DNA of 64,000 nt from Fibrobacter sp. (GCA_024398835.1 JAKSIK010000007.1:41146-105145); one strand, 5' to 3'. Shown: positions 8,939 through 18,362, counted from the stretch's first letter. Made by a program: numbers and translations. The notes: generated by a model not told the origin, from the letters alone.

Positions 8939-10069
8939 CTAGCCCGGATAATATACCGTCAGCACATCCTTCCCTATCATGCCAGAAGTTGCAGCAACAA
9001 TTGCAGCAGGCAGTTCTGGATATGAAAGACCCTCGTCAACTTCGTCGTCAGATTGCCAGAGGTCGAGCCGGCTCCAAAGGCCCGATTCAAAGAGGCTTGC
9101 AGCAAGAGCGGCTCCCGGCTCCACCATCAAGCGATGCATACCGCGACTGTACGCATCATGCAGAACGGATTTCCAATTTTCTTCAAAGGTTTCACCCGGT
9201 AGATGAACCACCTGCACCGCGGTATTTTTGCATGCGGCAGATTCAAACGCAGGCTGTTCCACGCAACTGTAAAGTATCACCACCGGTGAGCAATCCGAAT
9301 TTGCAGCACACGCGTCCGGTATGCATTCCGCAAACACCTTAAGCGATGCGATTTCTTCTGCTGTGAACACATGGTGCCCCGCAAGAATCATCTTTACAGG
9401 ATTATTCCCATCTGCTAGGCGCACCGTCAAGCTGGGATTATCCTGAAGGAGCGTTCCCGCCCCAATCAAGACGGCATCAGAAAAGCTCCGAAGTTCATGA
9501 TTCCAGGCATCTGCACCATCTCCCGTTATCTTCAGAGGGCTTTTATCTGAGTGCGCCATGAACCCATTTCGAGTGATGGCCGACTTTATTTCTACAAACG
9601 TCGCCTTATTGCAGACAAAGTAATCGTAAGCTTCGTAAAGGCGAGAAATCTCTGCAAACAAGCCACGGTCATCGCAAGCGTTCAATCCTTCAAAGACCTC
9701 TACGCCAGCCGCTTCCAGAATTTTACGGCTCTTCCCGCGAACTTGAGGGTTCGGGTCCGCATGGGCAAAGAACACCCGCTTGATTCCAGCCTCAATGATT
9801 GCCTTTGTGCAGGGAGGCGTGCGCCCGTAATGGCAGCAGGGTTCCAAGGTCACGAATAAATCCGCACCCTTTGCAGCATCACCCGCATCACGAAGGGCCA
9901 TGACTTCTGCATGTGCTCCACCTGGTTTCTGGGTATGCCCCCGCCCTACAACGGCGAAGCCACCATCAATAGAAGGCACCACAACCACCGCACCCACGGG
10001 AGGGTTCGGCCGGCTGATTCCCACAGCGAGAATCGCCTCGTCAAAAGCCTGTTGCATGAATTCCATCAT
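8939..10069 (-). CDS. ribD: Bifunctional riboflavin biosynthesis deaminase/reductase RibD
   Basis: Catalyses two riboflavin pathway steps: deamination of the diaminopyrimidine ribosylamino phosphate, then reduction of the ribose side chain with NADPH. The N-terminal cytidine-deaminase-like domain (about residues 1-145) carries the zinc motifs HAEV and PCCHYGRTPPC. The rest is the RibD C-terminal reductase domain (dihydrofolate-reductase fold), with DAVLIGAGTLLQDNPSLTVR at its start. The length (376 aa) is normal for the fusion enzyme. No Shine-Dalgarno is obvious; I used ATG at 10069 over a TTG three codons earlier. The stop of the rhodanese gene is 20 bases upstream, so co-transcription is likely. 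No other rib gene is nearby and no FMN riboswitch was recognised. Confidence 0.93.
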   Translation of the reverse strand: MMEFMQQAFDEAILAVGISRPNPPVGAVVVVPSIDGGFAVVGRGHTQKPGGAHAEVMALRDAGDAAKGADLFVTLEPCCHYGRTPPCTKAIIEAGIKRVFFAHADPNPQVRGKSRKILEAAGVEVFEGLNACDDRGLFAEISRLYEAYDYFVCNKATFVEIKSAITRNGFMAHSDKSPLKITGDGADAWNHELRSFSDAVLIGAGTLLQDNPSLTVRLADGNNPVKMILAGHHVFTAEEIASLKVFAECIPDACAANSDCSPVVILYSCVEQPAFESAACKNTAVQVVHLPGETFEENWKSVLHDAYSRGMHRLMVEPGAALAASLFESGLWSRLDLWQSDDEVDEGLSYPELPAAIVAATSGMIGKDVLTVYYPG

Positions 10070-10089
10070 ATCATGCAATTTCTAAGCAA

Positions 10090-10542
10090 CTATTTTGCAG
10101 GGAAAGCGAGGAATCCACCCACCACATTGAACACGTGTTCATAACCGTTATCAATGAGGAACTGGGAAGCGGCCATACTGCGCTTACCGCTACGGCAGTA
10201 TACCACCACATCCTTATCCTTAGGGAATTCCGCCAAACGCTGAGTGATTTCTTGGAGCGGAATGTTAGCGGCACCGGGAGCCATACCTTCGGCAACTTCG
10301 GCAGGGGTGCGAACATCCACCAGGAAGGCGCCCGCCTTCTGCATTTCCAGCGCCTTATTCCAATCCACATTCACAATGGTTGCCTGCGGTGCCGCAGGTG
10401 CTGCGGGTTCTGCTGGAGCAACCGTCTGAGCTTGTTGCACAGGAGCTGCTGCCGGGGCTTCTTTTGCCACCTGTTTTTCAGATTCTTCACAACCTGCCGT
10501 CATAAAAAGAACCGCCATAGAAAGGATAATCAGCTTTTTCAT
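10090..10542 (-). CDS. Rhodanese-domain lipoprotein
   Basis: A type II signal peptide (MKKLIILSMAVLFMTAGC) predicts lipidation at the Cys. An Ala/Pro/Gln-rich linker of about 40 residues follows, then one rhodanese domain (about residues 57-150) with an intact active-site loop CRSGKRS. Single-domain rhodaneses transfer sulfane sulfur or sense redox state; an envelope location suggests sulfur handling or a redox role outside the cytoplasm. The exact substrate cannot be read from sequence. ATG at 10542 was chosen because GAGGAC sits just upstream; a start seven codons earlier would put charged residues before the signal peptide. It lies between the PAS protein and ribD on the same strand with short gaps. 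Confidence 0.88.
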   Translation of the reverse strand: MKKLIILSMAVLFMTAGCEESEKQVAKEAPAAAPVQQAQTVAPAEPAAPAAPQATIVNVDWNKALEMQKAGAFLVDVRTPAEVAEGMAPGAANIPLQEITQRLAEFPKDKDVVVYCRSGKRSMAASQFLIDNGYEHVFNVVGGFLAFPAK

Positions 10543-10578
10543 TTTGTCCTCGTTTTGGCCCATGAAGAGCCCGTTGTT

Positions 10579-11826
10579 TTAATTTAATTCATCCTTAAAT
10601 TCGCTTTCGCCTATAATCAAGTAGGTTCCCATGGCAAAGAGGCCTTTACCGGAACCATCTCTCACCAAAGTTACATTCATCATCAGAATTCGTCCATCCC
10701 TATCAAAGCTTCCCTTCCAAGTTACGCTCTTACCATTGGCGAACACCTCAGAAATGGCCTTATTAAAATAGGGCAGGAACTTGATACTCACCACAGAATC
10801 CAGAGATTTCCCGTAAACATCCGTAAGATTCACAATTTTTGCATCCGTAGCAAAAGCCTGGTTGCAGCCCTGGATTTTATACTCCCTATCCAACCAGAAA
10901 ATTCGCACATCCGGAAAGGAAAGCACTGCCGAAAGCATGGAATCAGTGGTATCCCCTAAATTGGGGTTTTCCAGAACCATGTCCATCTTTCGCGCTGTTC
11001 CGCGGAACTGGAGTTTTCCATTCTCATCATGAACCAACTTTCCACGGAAACCGTACCACACCAAAAATTTATCTGTGCCGAACAACCGAAGTTTCATGGT
11101 CTCGTAGCCATCACTTCGCGTACCATATTCACGATACTTCACAATGCGGTCGTTCAAAACCTTGTTGAACATCTCGTAATCCGATTCAGGCATCATCTTC
11201 TCTAAATCCACAACACCAACGGATTGAGGCACCAGCCGATGTTCTTCATCAATCAACGGCGTAAGAAGGCTGAACTCGCGGGTCTCCGCATCAAGACTCC
11301 AAAGAAAGTCCCCCGTATTCTGCAGAAGAGAATCCAGACTATCCCGAACCCGTTCTTTTTCCCTGCGAAGTTCCAGTTCCTTTGTGATGTTTTTAAAGAG
11401 ACATACATAGTGGATTTCTCCAGAAGAATGCCGTTCGACAAAGCAGCGAAGTTCGTACCAAACATCGCCCAAGACATCATCCACAATAGAGAAGACAAAG
11501 GGCATGTCAAAGTGTTTTTCCGTTTCATCTAAAAAGAGTTTTAGCCTTCCCCAATTTTTGTCATTCAAAACATCCTGTAGCAATTTCCCCTTTTTCAGTT
11601 TATCAAAAAGAGGGTCCGTCAAATAAACGGGAAGCCCATAAAGAAAGTCCAGCCCCTGAGAAAAGACCACCATAAATTCATTGAGGTTCTTATCAAATCG
11701 CCGGTAAAATTGTTGGCGATGGCGCCCGTCCCGAAGAAGCATAATCAGGATAACGCAGGCTACAGCCAAAAAGCCACTGACAAAGCCGAGAATAATCGCC
11801 CAATTTGTACCTGCAATGGATTCCAT
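10579..11826 (-). CDS. Membrane-anchored PAS-domain protein without a recognisable output domain
   Basis: One N-terminal membrane helix (about residues 10-32) is followed by a cytoplasmic region of about 380 residues that reads as three PAS-like folds. The first ends near LFKNITKELELRREKERVRDSLDS (a PAS/PAC junction with a coiled linker), the second is around residues 165-280, and the third around 290-405 (FWLDREYKIQGCNQAFA). No HisKA, HATPase, GGDEF, EAL or methyl-accepting segment follows the last PAS fold. It could be a sensor that signals by protein contact. It overlaps no neighbour; the predicted barrel gene ends 6 bases upstream, so both are probably on one message. Confidence 0.72.
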   Translation of the reverse strand: MESIAGTNWAIILGFVSGFLAVACVILIMLLRDGRHRQQFYRRFDKNLNEFMVVFSQGLDFLYGLPVYLTDPLFDKLKKGKLLQDVLNDKNWGRLKLFLDETEKHFDMPFVFSIVDDVLGDVWYELRCFVERHSSGEIHYVCLFKNITKELELRREKERVRDSLDSLLQNTGDFLWSLDAETREFSLLTPLIDEEHRLVPQSVGVVDLEKMMPESDYEMFNKVLNDRIVKYREYGTRSDGYETMKLRLFGTDKFLVWYGFRGKLVHDENGKLQFRGTARKMDMVLENPNLGDTTDSMLSAVLSFPDVRIFWLDREYKIQGCNQAFATDAKIVNLTDVYGKSLDSVVSIKFLPYFNKAISEVFANGKSVTWKGSFDRDGRILMMNVTLVRDGSGKGLFAMGTYLIIGESEFKDELN

Positions 11827-11832
11827 ACAAAA

Positions 11833-12564
11833 TCAAAATAACTTTTTCTCCACAGAAAACGAATGCCAACTTTGATTTTCCCCTCCAAAACCATGGGCTC
11901 CCCAAAGTTCCCACTTTTCCCAAAATAGAGTCAGCGCCACAGAAAACGAAAAACCGGGGAAACGATAAATGGAAGTGAGGCAGCCATACTCAAAGCACAG
12001 GCTGTTGCCCAAATCGAAAGAAGTGTAATCCGTGATAAAGGTGGCGATGAAATGGGATGAAGGTCGCCATTCCAAGGAATTCAGAAGCGTCCAGGATTCA
12101 TCGGTGTAGCCACGCACCCATACACCCAACTGGAAAACCTTCCAGAAAAACGAAGCACCTGGACTAATTTGATGCCGAAGCCAGGTTTCTCCACCCGGAA
12201 TCCAGTCTGCAGAAAGTCCGTAACCAACCCCAACCGCAAAGTATTTTGTTTGTAGTGAAGCATCTACATTTGAAAAATTTTCACGATAAAGAGTATCCAT
12301 TGCCAGATATTTTTCCGCAAAATGAATGCCCAGTTTTTTTATTTTCCACTCCCCATGGGTTTCCGCCCACCAAAGGTCGGGGGCTCCAGCGGACATCCAA
12401 AAAACACCACCAAAAGAGGGCTCAATGAATTTCGCAGAATTTGTTCCATAATCCAAAGCATAGGGAAATAATTCCAAGGCAAAAGACTTTGAGGCAGCAA
12501 ACATAACAAGCAAAATGCATGCAAACACATTACGGACGCAGAACAAAGCCCACCACCTTTTCAT
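11833..12564 (-). CDS. Conserved-type hypothetical secreted protein, probable outer-membrane beta-barrel
   Basis: An N-terminal signal peptide (hydrophobic NVFACILLVMFAASKSFA) is followed by aromatic-rich, alternating beta segments (FAVGVGYGLSADW, FQLGVWVRGY, SVALTLFWEKWELWG) and a C-terminal FSVEKKLF ending in Phe, as expected for barrels. No family was recognised. ATG at 12564 (MKRWW) overlaps the upstream lamin-tail gene by 35 bases and has GGGGAA shortly upstream. Context suggests envelope assembly or secretion, but nothing more specific can be supported. Confidence 0.6.
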   Translation of the reverse strand: MKRWWALFCVRNVFACILLVMFAASKSFALELFPYALDYGTNSAKFIEPSFGGVFWMSAGAPDLWWAETHGEWKIKKLGIHFAEKYLAMDTLYRENFSNVDASLQTKYFAVGVGYGLSADWIPGGETWLRHQISPGASFFWKVFQLGVWVRGYTDESWTLLNSLEWRPSSHFIATFITDYTSFDLGNSLCFEYGCLTSIYRFPGFSFSVALTLFWEKWELWGAHGFGGENQSWHSFSVEKKLF

Positions 12565-13930
12565 AATTCCCCGCAGAAATGGATATGTAGCCAACACCTA
12601 TGGAAATATGCTTTTGCACAGGCACACTCCACCAGACTCCCGATGTAGGCGGAATATTCATCTTCCATACCTCTCGACGAGCGGAATCCAGAAGTTTCAA
12701 AGACACATTGCTTTCATTTTCTATCCGAACTCGCAAGGGATCTCCCCGCTTACTGATGACGCGGGAAAGCACTTTGTATGTAAACGGTTCTGCACTACTA
12801 GCAGAAACACGATGATTCACAAATCCGGGCGTATTTTCCGGTTTCCCTGTAATAGGGCTGAATCCCATGGGGCAAGTAACGGTAGACTTATCCCAGGAAA
12901 CACTATCCAGAACCATATTTCTATAACATAGAGAAAGACTACCCGCAGTATTGTTCAAATAGCCTAGCGACACCTGTAACAAGCGGGCATCTCCATAGAG
13001 GATTTGTTCTCGAAGTGCCGCCGTATCTTTAGAAATCACAACACTCTCATAAGGGGCAAGAGAATCACCGATTTCGCCAAAATGACCGCTCCGATTGCAA
13101 AAACGAAGGTCGCCTAATGGCATTGGCCGAGCGGAGGCATTGTAGATTTCCACCCACTCTGGAATAGGCTCCTCTGGACAATGATGCACCTCTGAAATGC
13201 GGGCCGGCGGGTTGTCCGCCGCAAAAATCAAGGTATCCACAACGTTATTGCTGGGGGCCTCATCTTCAGGCAGTTCCAGATGGAAAAGGTACGCCCCTGC
13301 GGGGATTTCCAACGAAAAGAATCCAGACAAAGTAACATCATCTTGAATTGGACTACCGCCCTTGAAAAGTTCTTGATAATGCATCGTTGCGCTGATGGAA
13401 TCGCAGCCCGTAAGCCAGCCCGAAACTTTCCATACCGGAGAACCGCCCTCAAACTTGATGTAAGAGAGCCCGCAATCGGCGATGTCCAATTCATACTGTG
13501 GATCGGCGGTTCCGGGAGTGCCCGAGGTAAACAGCCATTCATCGCTCTCCCCTACCCGCTGGAAAGCCTTCCCCGCCTTCGGTTGCGGAAGGAGAATGCT
13601 GTCGCGGCAACTGCCAGAGGTAAGACGCCAGAGGGATTCCCGGGAGTTCGGGAGGGTAATGGAACCAAGGGATTCGCAAGCAAGCCCTTCACGACGTTCA
13701 CAGAGGGAACTGTCGTGGGAAAGTAGCAACCGCCTTCCTTTCGGATAGGCAAACCTCAGAGGAGCCTTTCCTTCTAACCCAACAAATAGAGAATCCCCTT
13801 CAAAATTTTCATCCAACCGAATTTCCACATACTCCCCTTCCTGGTCGCTGACCAAAGTCGGGTCTGGAAAAAACTCCACAAACATGGGGCACGCCACAGC
13901 AGCCGCTGCAAGCCCAAGAATGTATTTCAA
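12530..13930 (-). CDS. Secreted protein with lamin-tail (LTD)-like beta domains
   Basis: A short signal-like N-terminus (MKYILGLAAAAVACPMFV) leads into FVEFFPDPTLVSDQEGEYVEIRL, the start typical of an LTD immunoglobulin-like fold. A second LTD-like domain lies in the middle: ARISEVHHCPEEPIPEWVEIYN, followed by a LAPYESVVISKD segment. LTD domains in secreted bacterial proteins often accompany enzymes or adhesins; here no enzyme domain is seen, so it is probably structural or binding. The last about 90 residues resemble a type IX-like C-terminal beta module (ISKRGDPLRVRIENESNVSLKLLD), but that is tentative. The start is TTG at 13930 with GGGGG shortly upstream. Several Cys residues could form disulfides. 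Confidence 0.68.
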   Translation of the reverse strand: MKYILGLAAAAVACPMFVEFFPDPTLVSDQEGEYVEIRLDENFEGDSLFVGLEGKAPLRFAYPKGRRLLLSHDSSLCERREGLACESLGSITLPNSRESLWRLTSGSCRDSILLPQPKAGKAFQRVGESDEWLFTSGTPGTADPQYELDIADCGLSYIKFEGGSPVWKVSGWLTGCDSISATMHYQELFKGGSPIQDDVTLSGFFSLEIPAGAYLFHLELPEDEAPSNNVVDTLIFAADNPPARISEVHHCPEEPIPEWVEIYNASARPMPLGDLRFCNRSGHFGEIGDSLAPYESVVISKDTAALREQILYGDARLLQVSLGYLNNTAGSLSLCYRNMVLDSVSWDKSTVTCPMGFSPITGKPENTPGFVNHRVSASSAEPFTYKVLSRVISKRGDPLRVRIENESNVSLKLLDSARREVWKMNIPPTSGVWWSVPVQKHISIGVGYISISAGNYEKVVGFVLRP

Positions 13931-14001
13931 GATTACCCCCGAGGGGTACCTTCCCTGCCGCTACAAAAGCGCCGCCCTAAACGGGAACAGGAGAAGAAAG
14001 C

Positions 14002-14922
14002 CTAGTCGACAGACTTGTCGCCTGGAAGCATATAGGCAAGGGGATTCACTGGCGTATTGTTAACCCAGACCTCATAGTGAAGATGAGGGCCCACAGAACG
14101 ACCAGTATTTCCCATATAACCAATCACCTGGTAGCGATGAACGAACTGACCCGGATTGACGATAGACATCTGCATGTGGCCATAGCGCGTCTTGATTCCG
14201 TTACCGTGATTAAGCGTCACATAATTTCCAAAAGTGGTGCTGAGTTGGGCCACTTCCACCACACCATCGGCAGAGGCGTAAATCGGAGTCCAGCGTTCGT
14301 TGGAGAGGTCCACACCGTAATGCATCTTCCCCACTTCGCCTGTAACCGGATGGACACGAGCGCCAAAGGAAGAAGCATAACGCCCCTTTGTAGGCGCAAT
14401 GGAGGGAATAAAACGCCAGGTGGACTTCATCTGCTTCATGTATTCCGTCATGGAAGAGAAGGATGCGTTATTGTTTTCCAGCTTACCCTGCAAACGGTTT
14501 GCGGTTTCGCGCAAGGTGGACATTTTTTCAAAAACTGGTGAAGACCCGCGGAGGAGGAGCGTATCGGCAGGAACATAACCACCTGTTCCGAGTTCGCGTT
14601 CTTCTTCGTCCGGCACCGGCAGACCATACTTGGAGTGGAGACGCTGTTCATCCTTGAAAAAATCCGAGGAAATACCATTGAGGTAATTCAGCGTGCCTTC
14701 CACCTGGGAAAGTTCCTGATTCAAATCGGCACGGTCAGAAAGTACATGACTCAAGAGACCATCATAAACCGTTGTAGTAGAGAACTGGACCAGGAAAAGC
14801 AAAACGCCAACGCAAAGAACCACCTTCATCACTGGCAGCACCTTTAACAAGAACGCCGGGTAGTGAATCGTTATCGATTCCGACGAGTTCTGGAAGTGGA
14901 TGGTTGTCTTTGCAAAAATCAC
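14002..14922 (-). CDS. Membrane-anchored M23-family metallopeptidase-like protein (LytM domain)
   Basis: The N-terminal cytoplasmic stretch and one membrane helix (VVLCVGVLLFLVQF) are followed by a helical linker region (SQVEGTLNYL and the TLRETANRLQGKLENNNASF coil), then a C-terminal LytM/M23 domain. Zinc motifs are intact: HYGVDLS for the first pair of ligands and HLHYEV for the HxH. M23 enzymes cleave peptidoglycan cross-bridges or, when degenerate, activate amidases. The longest possible start (14979) lies inside a hairpin terminator, so I chose GTG at 14922; a TATCTT box ends 7 bases before it, suggesting a leaderless message. A later ATG (MKVVLC) would remove part of the cytoplasmic tail but keep the helix. 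Confidence 0.85.
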   Translation of the reverse strand: MIFAKTTIHFQNSSESITIHYPAFLLKVLPVMKVVLCVGVLLFLVQFSTTTVYDGLLSHVLSDRADLNQELSQVEGTLNYLNGISSDFFKDEQRLHSKYGLPVPDEEERELGTGGYVPADTLLLRGSSPVFEKMSTLRETANRLQGKLENNNASFSSMTEYMKQMKSTWRFIPSIAPTKGRYASSFGARVHPVTGEVGKMHYGVDLSNERWTPIYASADGVVEVAQLSTTFGNYVTLNHGNGIKTRYGHMQMSIVNPGQFVHRYQVIGYMGNTGRSVGPHLHYEVWVNNTPVNPLAYMLPGDKSVD

Positions 14923-14961
14923 GGGCTCAAAGATAGCAAAAAAAAGAGGACGGAGACAATA

Positions 14962-14997
14962 AAAAACACCCCGTGGCAATAACCACAGGGCGTTTTT
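14962..14997 (-). terminator. Hairpin terminator after pckG
   Basis: AAAAACACCC-c-GTGG pairs with CCAC-a-GGG-c-GTTTTT around a CAATAA loop. It starts 18 bases beyond the pckG stop and is symmetric enough to work on both strands. Confidence 0.85.
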
Positions 14998-15014
14998 AAA
15001 GGCAAAATATTGAA

Positions 15015-16874
15015 TTAAGCCTTGTTCAGACGATCCTGAATCATGTCGATGATTTCAGAAAGTTCCTTCGGGAGGTGAGCGCCGAACTTCGGATAGTGAT
15101 TTTCCTTAACGTCGGCGAGTTCCTTCTTCCAACCTTCCACATCAACCTTGAGGATTTCCGGAAGAGTCTTCTTGTAGCACTCTTCGAGGCCATCAGTGTT
15201 GAGGGTCTTCGGCATGTAACCGATAGCAGTTTCAACAACGTTGGAGTCGTCGCCATTGCAGCGATCGAAGATCCAAGCGAGGACGCGGCTGTTGTCGCCG
15301 TAACCCGGCCACATGAAGCCACCCGGGAGTTCAGCGTTGTTGGCATCCTTACGGAACCAGTTCACGTAGAAGATCTTCGGGAGCTTGTCTTCGGAAGAAG
15401 CCTTACCGACTTCGATCCAGTGCTTGAAGTAGTCACCCATGTTGTAGCCGCAGAACGGGAGGATGGCGAACGGGTCGCGACGGATCTTACCGACCTGGGA
15501 TGCATCAATCGTGGAAGCAGCGGTGATTTCGGAACCAACGATGGAGCCGAGGAACACGCCGTGGTTCCAGCTGAGGGACTGGTGGACCAGAGGAATGGTG
15601 GACGGACGACGGCCACCGAAGAGGATTGCAGAGATAGGCACGCCGGCCGGATCTTCCCATTCCTTAGCAATGCACGGGCACTGGTAGGCAGGAGCGGTGA
15701 AGCGAGCATTCGGGTGAGCCATTTCTTCGCCCTTCTTGGCCTTGTCGTTCGGCATGGCATCACGGGTCTTGCCCTTCCAGTCGACGAGCTTGCCAGTAGC
15801 AGCGTAGTCAATGCCTTCCCACCACACGTCGCCGTCTTCAGTGAGGGCGCAGTTCGTGTAGATGGTGTTCTTTTCTGCAGAGATAAGAGCGTTCTTGTTG
15901 GACTTTGCAGAAGTACCCGGGGCAACGCCGAAGAAACCGGCTTCCGGGTTGATGGCGTAGAGACGACCATCAGCACCAAACTTCATCCATGCAATGTCGT
16001 CACCGATGGTTTCGACCTTCCAGCCCGGGATAGTCGGGATGAGCATGGCGAGGTTAGTCTTACCGCAAGCAGACGGGAATGCGCCAGTCACGTACTTGAC
16101 TTCGCCCTTCGGGTTCGTGAGCTTGAGGATGAGCATGTGTTCAGCGAGCCAGCCTTCGTCGCGAGCGAGAACGGTAGCGATACGGAGAGCGAAGCACTTC
16201 TTGCCGAGGAGGGCGTTTCCACCGTAACCCGAACCATAGGACCAAATGAGGTGTTCTTCCGGGAACTGGGAAATGTACTTGTATTCAACGTCAGCGCAGG
16301 GCCAGATGCCGTTGTCGCTTTCGCACTTGCGGAGCGGCTTACCAACGGAGTGGAGGCACGGAACGAAGTCAGCGTTCGGATCGGCATTGAAAATGTCCAA
16401 AACCTTCTTACCGGCACGGGTCATGATGTCCATGTTGAGAACGACGTATTCGGAGTCAGTGACTTCGATACCGTTCTTGGAAATTGCAGAACCGAGAGGG
16501 CCCATGCAGAACGGAATCACGTACATGGTACGGCCGTGCATACAACCCTTGTAGAGTTCGCGCATGGTCTGCTTGAGTTCGACCGGGTCGATCCAGTGGT
16601 TGGTCGGACCTGCATCTTCTTCCTTCACAGAGGAGATGAAGGTACGGGATTCAACACGGGCCACATCGGACGGGAGAGAACGGAACAAGAAGCAGTTTTC
16701 CTTCTTCTTGAGCGGAGTAGCAAGACCGGCCTTCACGCACTTCTGCATGAGGGCATCATATTCTTCCTGAGAACCATCGACAACAACCACGTTGTCCGGT
16801 TCGCACATGGCGATCATTTCATTCACCCAAGTACTGATCTTCGGGTGCTTGATGTCGTTAAGAGTAAGACTCAT
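15015..16874 (-). CDS. pckG: GTP-type phosphoenolpyruvate carboxykinase
   Basis: Interconverts oxaloacetate and PEP with GDP/GTP and CO2. In succinate-forming anaerobes it runs mainly as PEP carboxylation, feeding the reductive branch to succinate. The length (619 aa) and motifs fit the GTP family: the kinase P-loop FPSACGKTN with its characteristic Cys, the Mn-binding GDDIAWMKFG segment, FGGRRPSTIPLV, and NWFRKD near the C-terminus. The start has a strong Shine-Dalgarno (AGGAGC) 7 bases upstream. Third positions are strongly biased toward C/G, more than in neighbouring hypothetical genes, as expected of a highly expressed gene. That bias explains the long spurious open frame on the opposite strand. 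It is transcribed divergently from glgC. Confidence 0.97.
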   Translation of the reverse strand: MSLTLNDIKHPKISTWVNEMIAMCEPDNVVVVDGSQEEYDALMQKCVKAGLATPLKKKENCFLFRSLPSDVARVESRTFISSVKEEDAGPTNHWIDPVELKQTMRELYKGCMHGRTMYVIPFCMGPLGSAISKNGIEVTDSEYVVLNMDIMTRAGKKVLDIFNADPNADFVPCLHSVGKPLRKCESDNGIWPCADVEYKYISQFPEEHLIWSYGSGYGGNALLGKKCFALRIATVLARDEGWLAEHMLILKLTNPKGEVKYVTGAFPSACGKTNLAMLIPTIPGWKVETIGDDIAWMKFGADGRLYAINPEAGFFGVAPGTSAKSNKNALISAEKNTIYTNCALTEDGDVWWEGIDYAATGKLVDWKGKTRDAMPNDKAKKGEEMAHPNARFTAPAYQCPCIAKEWEDPAGVPISAILFGGRRPSTIPLVHQSLSWNHGVFLGSIVGSEITAASTIDASQVGKIRRDPFAILPFCGYNMGDYFKHWIEVGKASSEDKLPKIFYVNWFRKDANNAELPGGFMWPGYGDNSRVLAWIFDRCNGDDSNVVETAIGYMPKTLNTDGLEECYKKTLPEILKVDVEGWKKELADVKENHYPKFGAHLPKELSEIIDMIQDRLNKA

Positions 16875-17074
16875 TATAGAGCTCCTATTGTTTAGTTGTT
16901 TGTTTTCGATAAAATTTCTCGAACGAGAGGAAAATTAGCATAATTTGTGGTGGTAGACCTAGTGCAACTGCAAAAAATCCACTTTTTAACGAAATTTACG
17001 CACATTCTTCCTTTTTCGTCAAAAATATGGTAAATTAAGCGTGTATTTTGTTTTCAAAACGTTTTGAGGTTTAA
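16875..17074. promoter_or_regulatory. Divergent promoter region between pckG and glgC
   Basis: A 200-base gap with no ORF. On the minus strand TTGCAC (16967-16962) and TATGCT (16942-16937), separated by 19 bases, are a possible pckG promoter, with a roughly 55-base leader. On the plus strand a TAAATT box at 17031-17036 precedes glgC, but no good -35 was found. A GAGG Shine-Dalgarno precedes the glgC ATG. No operator was recognised. Confidence 0.4.
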
Positions 17075-18325
17075 ATGAGCTGGTCTTATTCAAGAGAGCA
17101 CCAGAAAAATGTGCTTTGCATGATTATGGCAGGCGGCCAGGGAAGCCGCCTTCAACCCCTCACCCGTGACCGGGCTAAACCCGCCGTTCATTTCGGCGGC
17201 ACCTACCGCATTATCGACTTTGTTCTCAACAACTTCATCAACTCCGGCATTTTCAAAATCAAGGTGCTAACCCAATTCAAGAGCGACTCCTTGAACAAGC
17301 ACATTTCTGCGGCCTGGAACCTGAATGCAAGCCTTGACCAGTATGTGGACTTGGTACCGGCTCAGATGCGTACTGGCGACGACTGGTATAAAGGTACAGC
17401 AGACGCAATTTTCCAGAACATCAACTTGATTACTGACGAACGTCCGGATCTCGTCGCCATTTTTGGCGGTGACCACATTTACAAGATGGACATCAACCAG
17501 ATGATCGACTTCCATCTTTCCCGTGCGGCTCTCCTTACCATCGCAGCCATTCCCGTGCCGGTAGAAGAAGCTCGTGAATTTGGCATTATCGAGGTGGACG
17601 CAGACAACCGAATGATTGGTTTTGAAGAAAAGCCCAAGAATCCGAAAGAAATGCCAGGGAATCCGGGCTGGTGCCTCGCCAGTATGGGCAACTACATCTT
17701 TACAAGCAAGTTCCTGGTTCGTGAACTTTTGAAAGGTGCTGAAAGCGGCGCTACCGACTTCGGCAAGCACATCATTCCAAGTCTCTATAAAGAAAACCCC
17801 GTCTACGTCTATGACTTCAACACCAACATCGTGCGCGGCGAGCAGGCCAGCACCAAGGGCTACTGGCGCGATGTGGGAACGTTGGACGCTTTCTTCGAAG
17901 CAAACATGGATCTCTGCTCCGAGAATCCGCCCTTTGACCTTTACAACAACTACTGGCCCATCCGCACTTACAACTGGAACCAGCCGCCTGCCAGATTCTA
18001 TGCCGGCGACGGCAACGCTCACCAAGGCGCCGCCATTGATTCCATCGTTTCTGCCGGTTGCATTATCGGTGGCGGAACCGTGGTAAAGAGCATTCTCTCC
18101 CCTGGCGTCACTATTCAAAAAGATGCTCTAGTTGAAGAAGCCATTCTCTTCCCCAATGTGACCATTGGCCCAGGAGCCAAGGTTCGCCGAGCTATCATTG
18201 AGAAGGGACTGCATATCCCTGCAGGCTTTGAAATCGGCTACGACCTGGAACGAGACAAAAAGCTGTTCCACGTGACAGAATCTGGCATCGTGGTTCTCGC
18301 CAAGGATACCGTAATCAAGGCCTAG
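17075..18325 (+). CDS. glgC: Glucose-1-phosphate adenylyltransferase (ADP-glucose pyrophosphorylase)
   Basis: Makes ADP-glucose from glucose-1-phosphate and ATP, the committed step of bacterial glycogen synthesis. It has the nucleotidyltransferase signature MAGGQGSRLQPLTRDRAKPA at about residues 18-37, the FGGDHIYKMD metal/substrate segment, the glucose-1-phosphate-binding FEEKP, and a C-terminal left-handed beta-helix with hexapeptide-type repeats (around VVKSILSPGVTIQKDALVEEAI). The length of 416 aa is normal for allosterically regulated GlgC. GAGG lies 8 bases before the ATG. The partner branching enzyme in this window is the GH57 gene at about 57-58.7 kb; no glycogen synthase gene is present here. 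Two terminators follow. Confidence 0.97.
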   Translation: MSWSYSREHQKNVLCMIMAGGQGSRLQPLTRDRAKPAVHFGGTYRIIDFVLNNFINSGIFKIKVLTQFKSDSLNKHISAAWNLNASLDQYVDLVPAQMRTGDDWYKGTADAIFQNINLITDERPDLVAIFGGDHIYKMDINQMIDFHLSRAALLTIAAIPVPVEEAREFGIIEVDADNRMIGFEEKPKNPKEMPGNPGWCLASMGNYIFTSKFLVRELLKGAESGATDFGKHIIPSLYKENPVYVYDFNTNIVRGEQASTKGYWRDVGTLDAFFEANMDLCSENPPFDLYNNYWPIRTYNWNQPPARFYAGDGNAHQGAAIDSIVSAGCIIGGGTVVKSILSPGVTIQKDALVEEAILFPNVTIGPGAKVRRAIIEKGLHIPAGFEIGYDLERDKKLFHVTESGIVVLAKDTVIKA

Positions 18326-18362
18326 CAACAGAGCCAACAAACAAAAAGCATCACATTTTAAC

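Noticed and set aside
8939..10069. FMN riboswitch upstream of ribD
   Set aside because: Only 20 bases separate ribD from the rhodanese gene, too short, and no RFN-like sequence was seen.
15075..16895. 606-residue open frame opposite pckG
   Set aside because: It lies antisense to a certain gene with strong codon bias, has no family match, and is rich in His/Arg/Asp as such shadow frames are.
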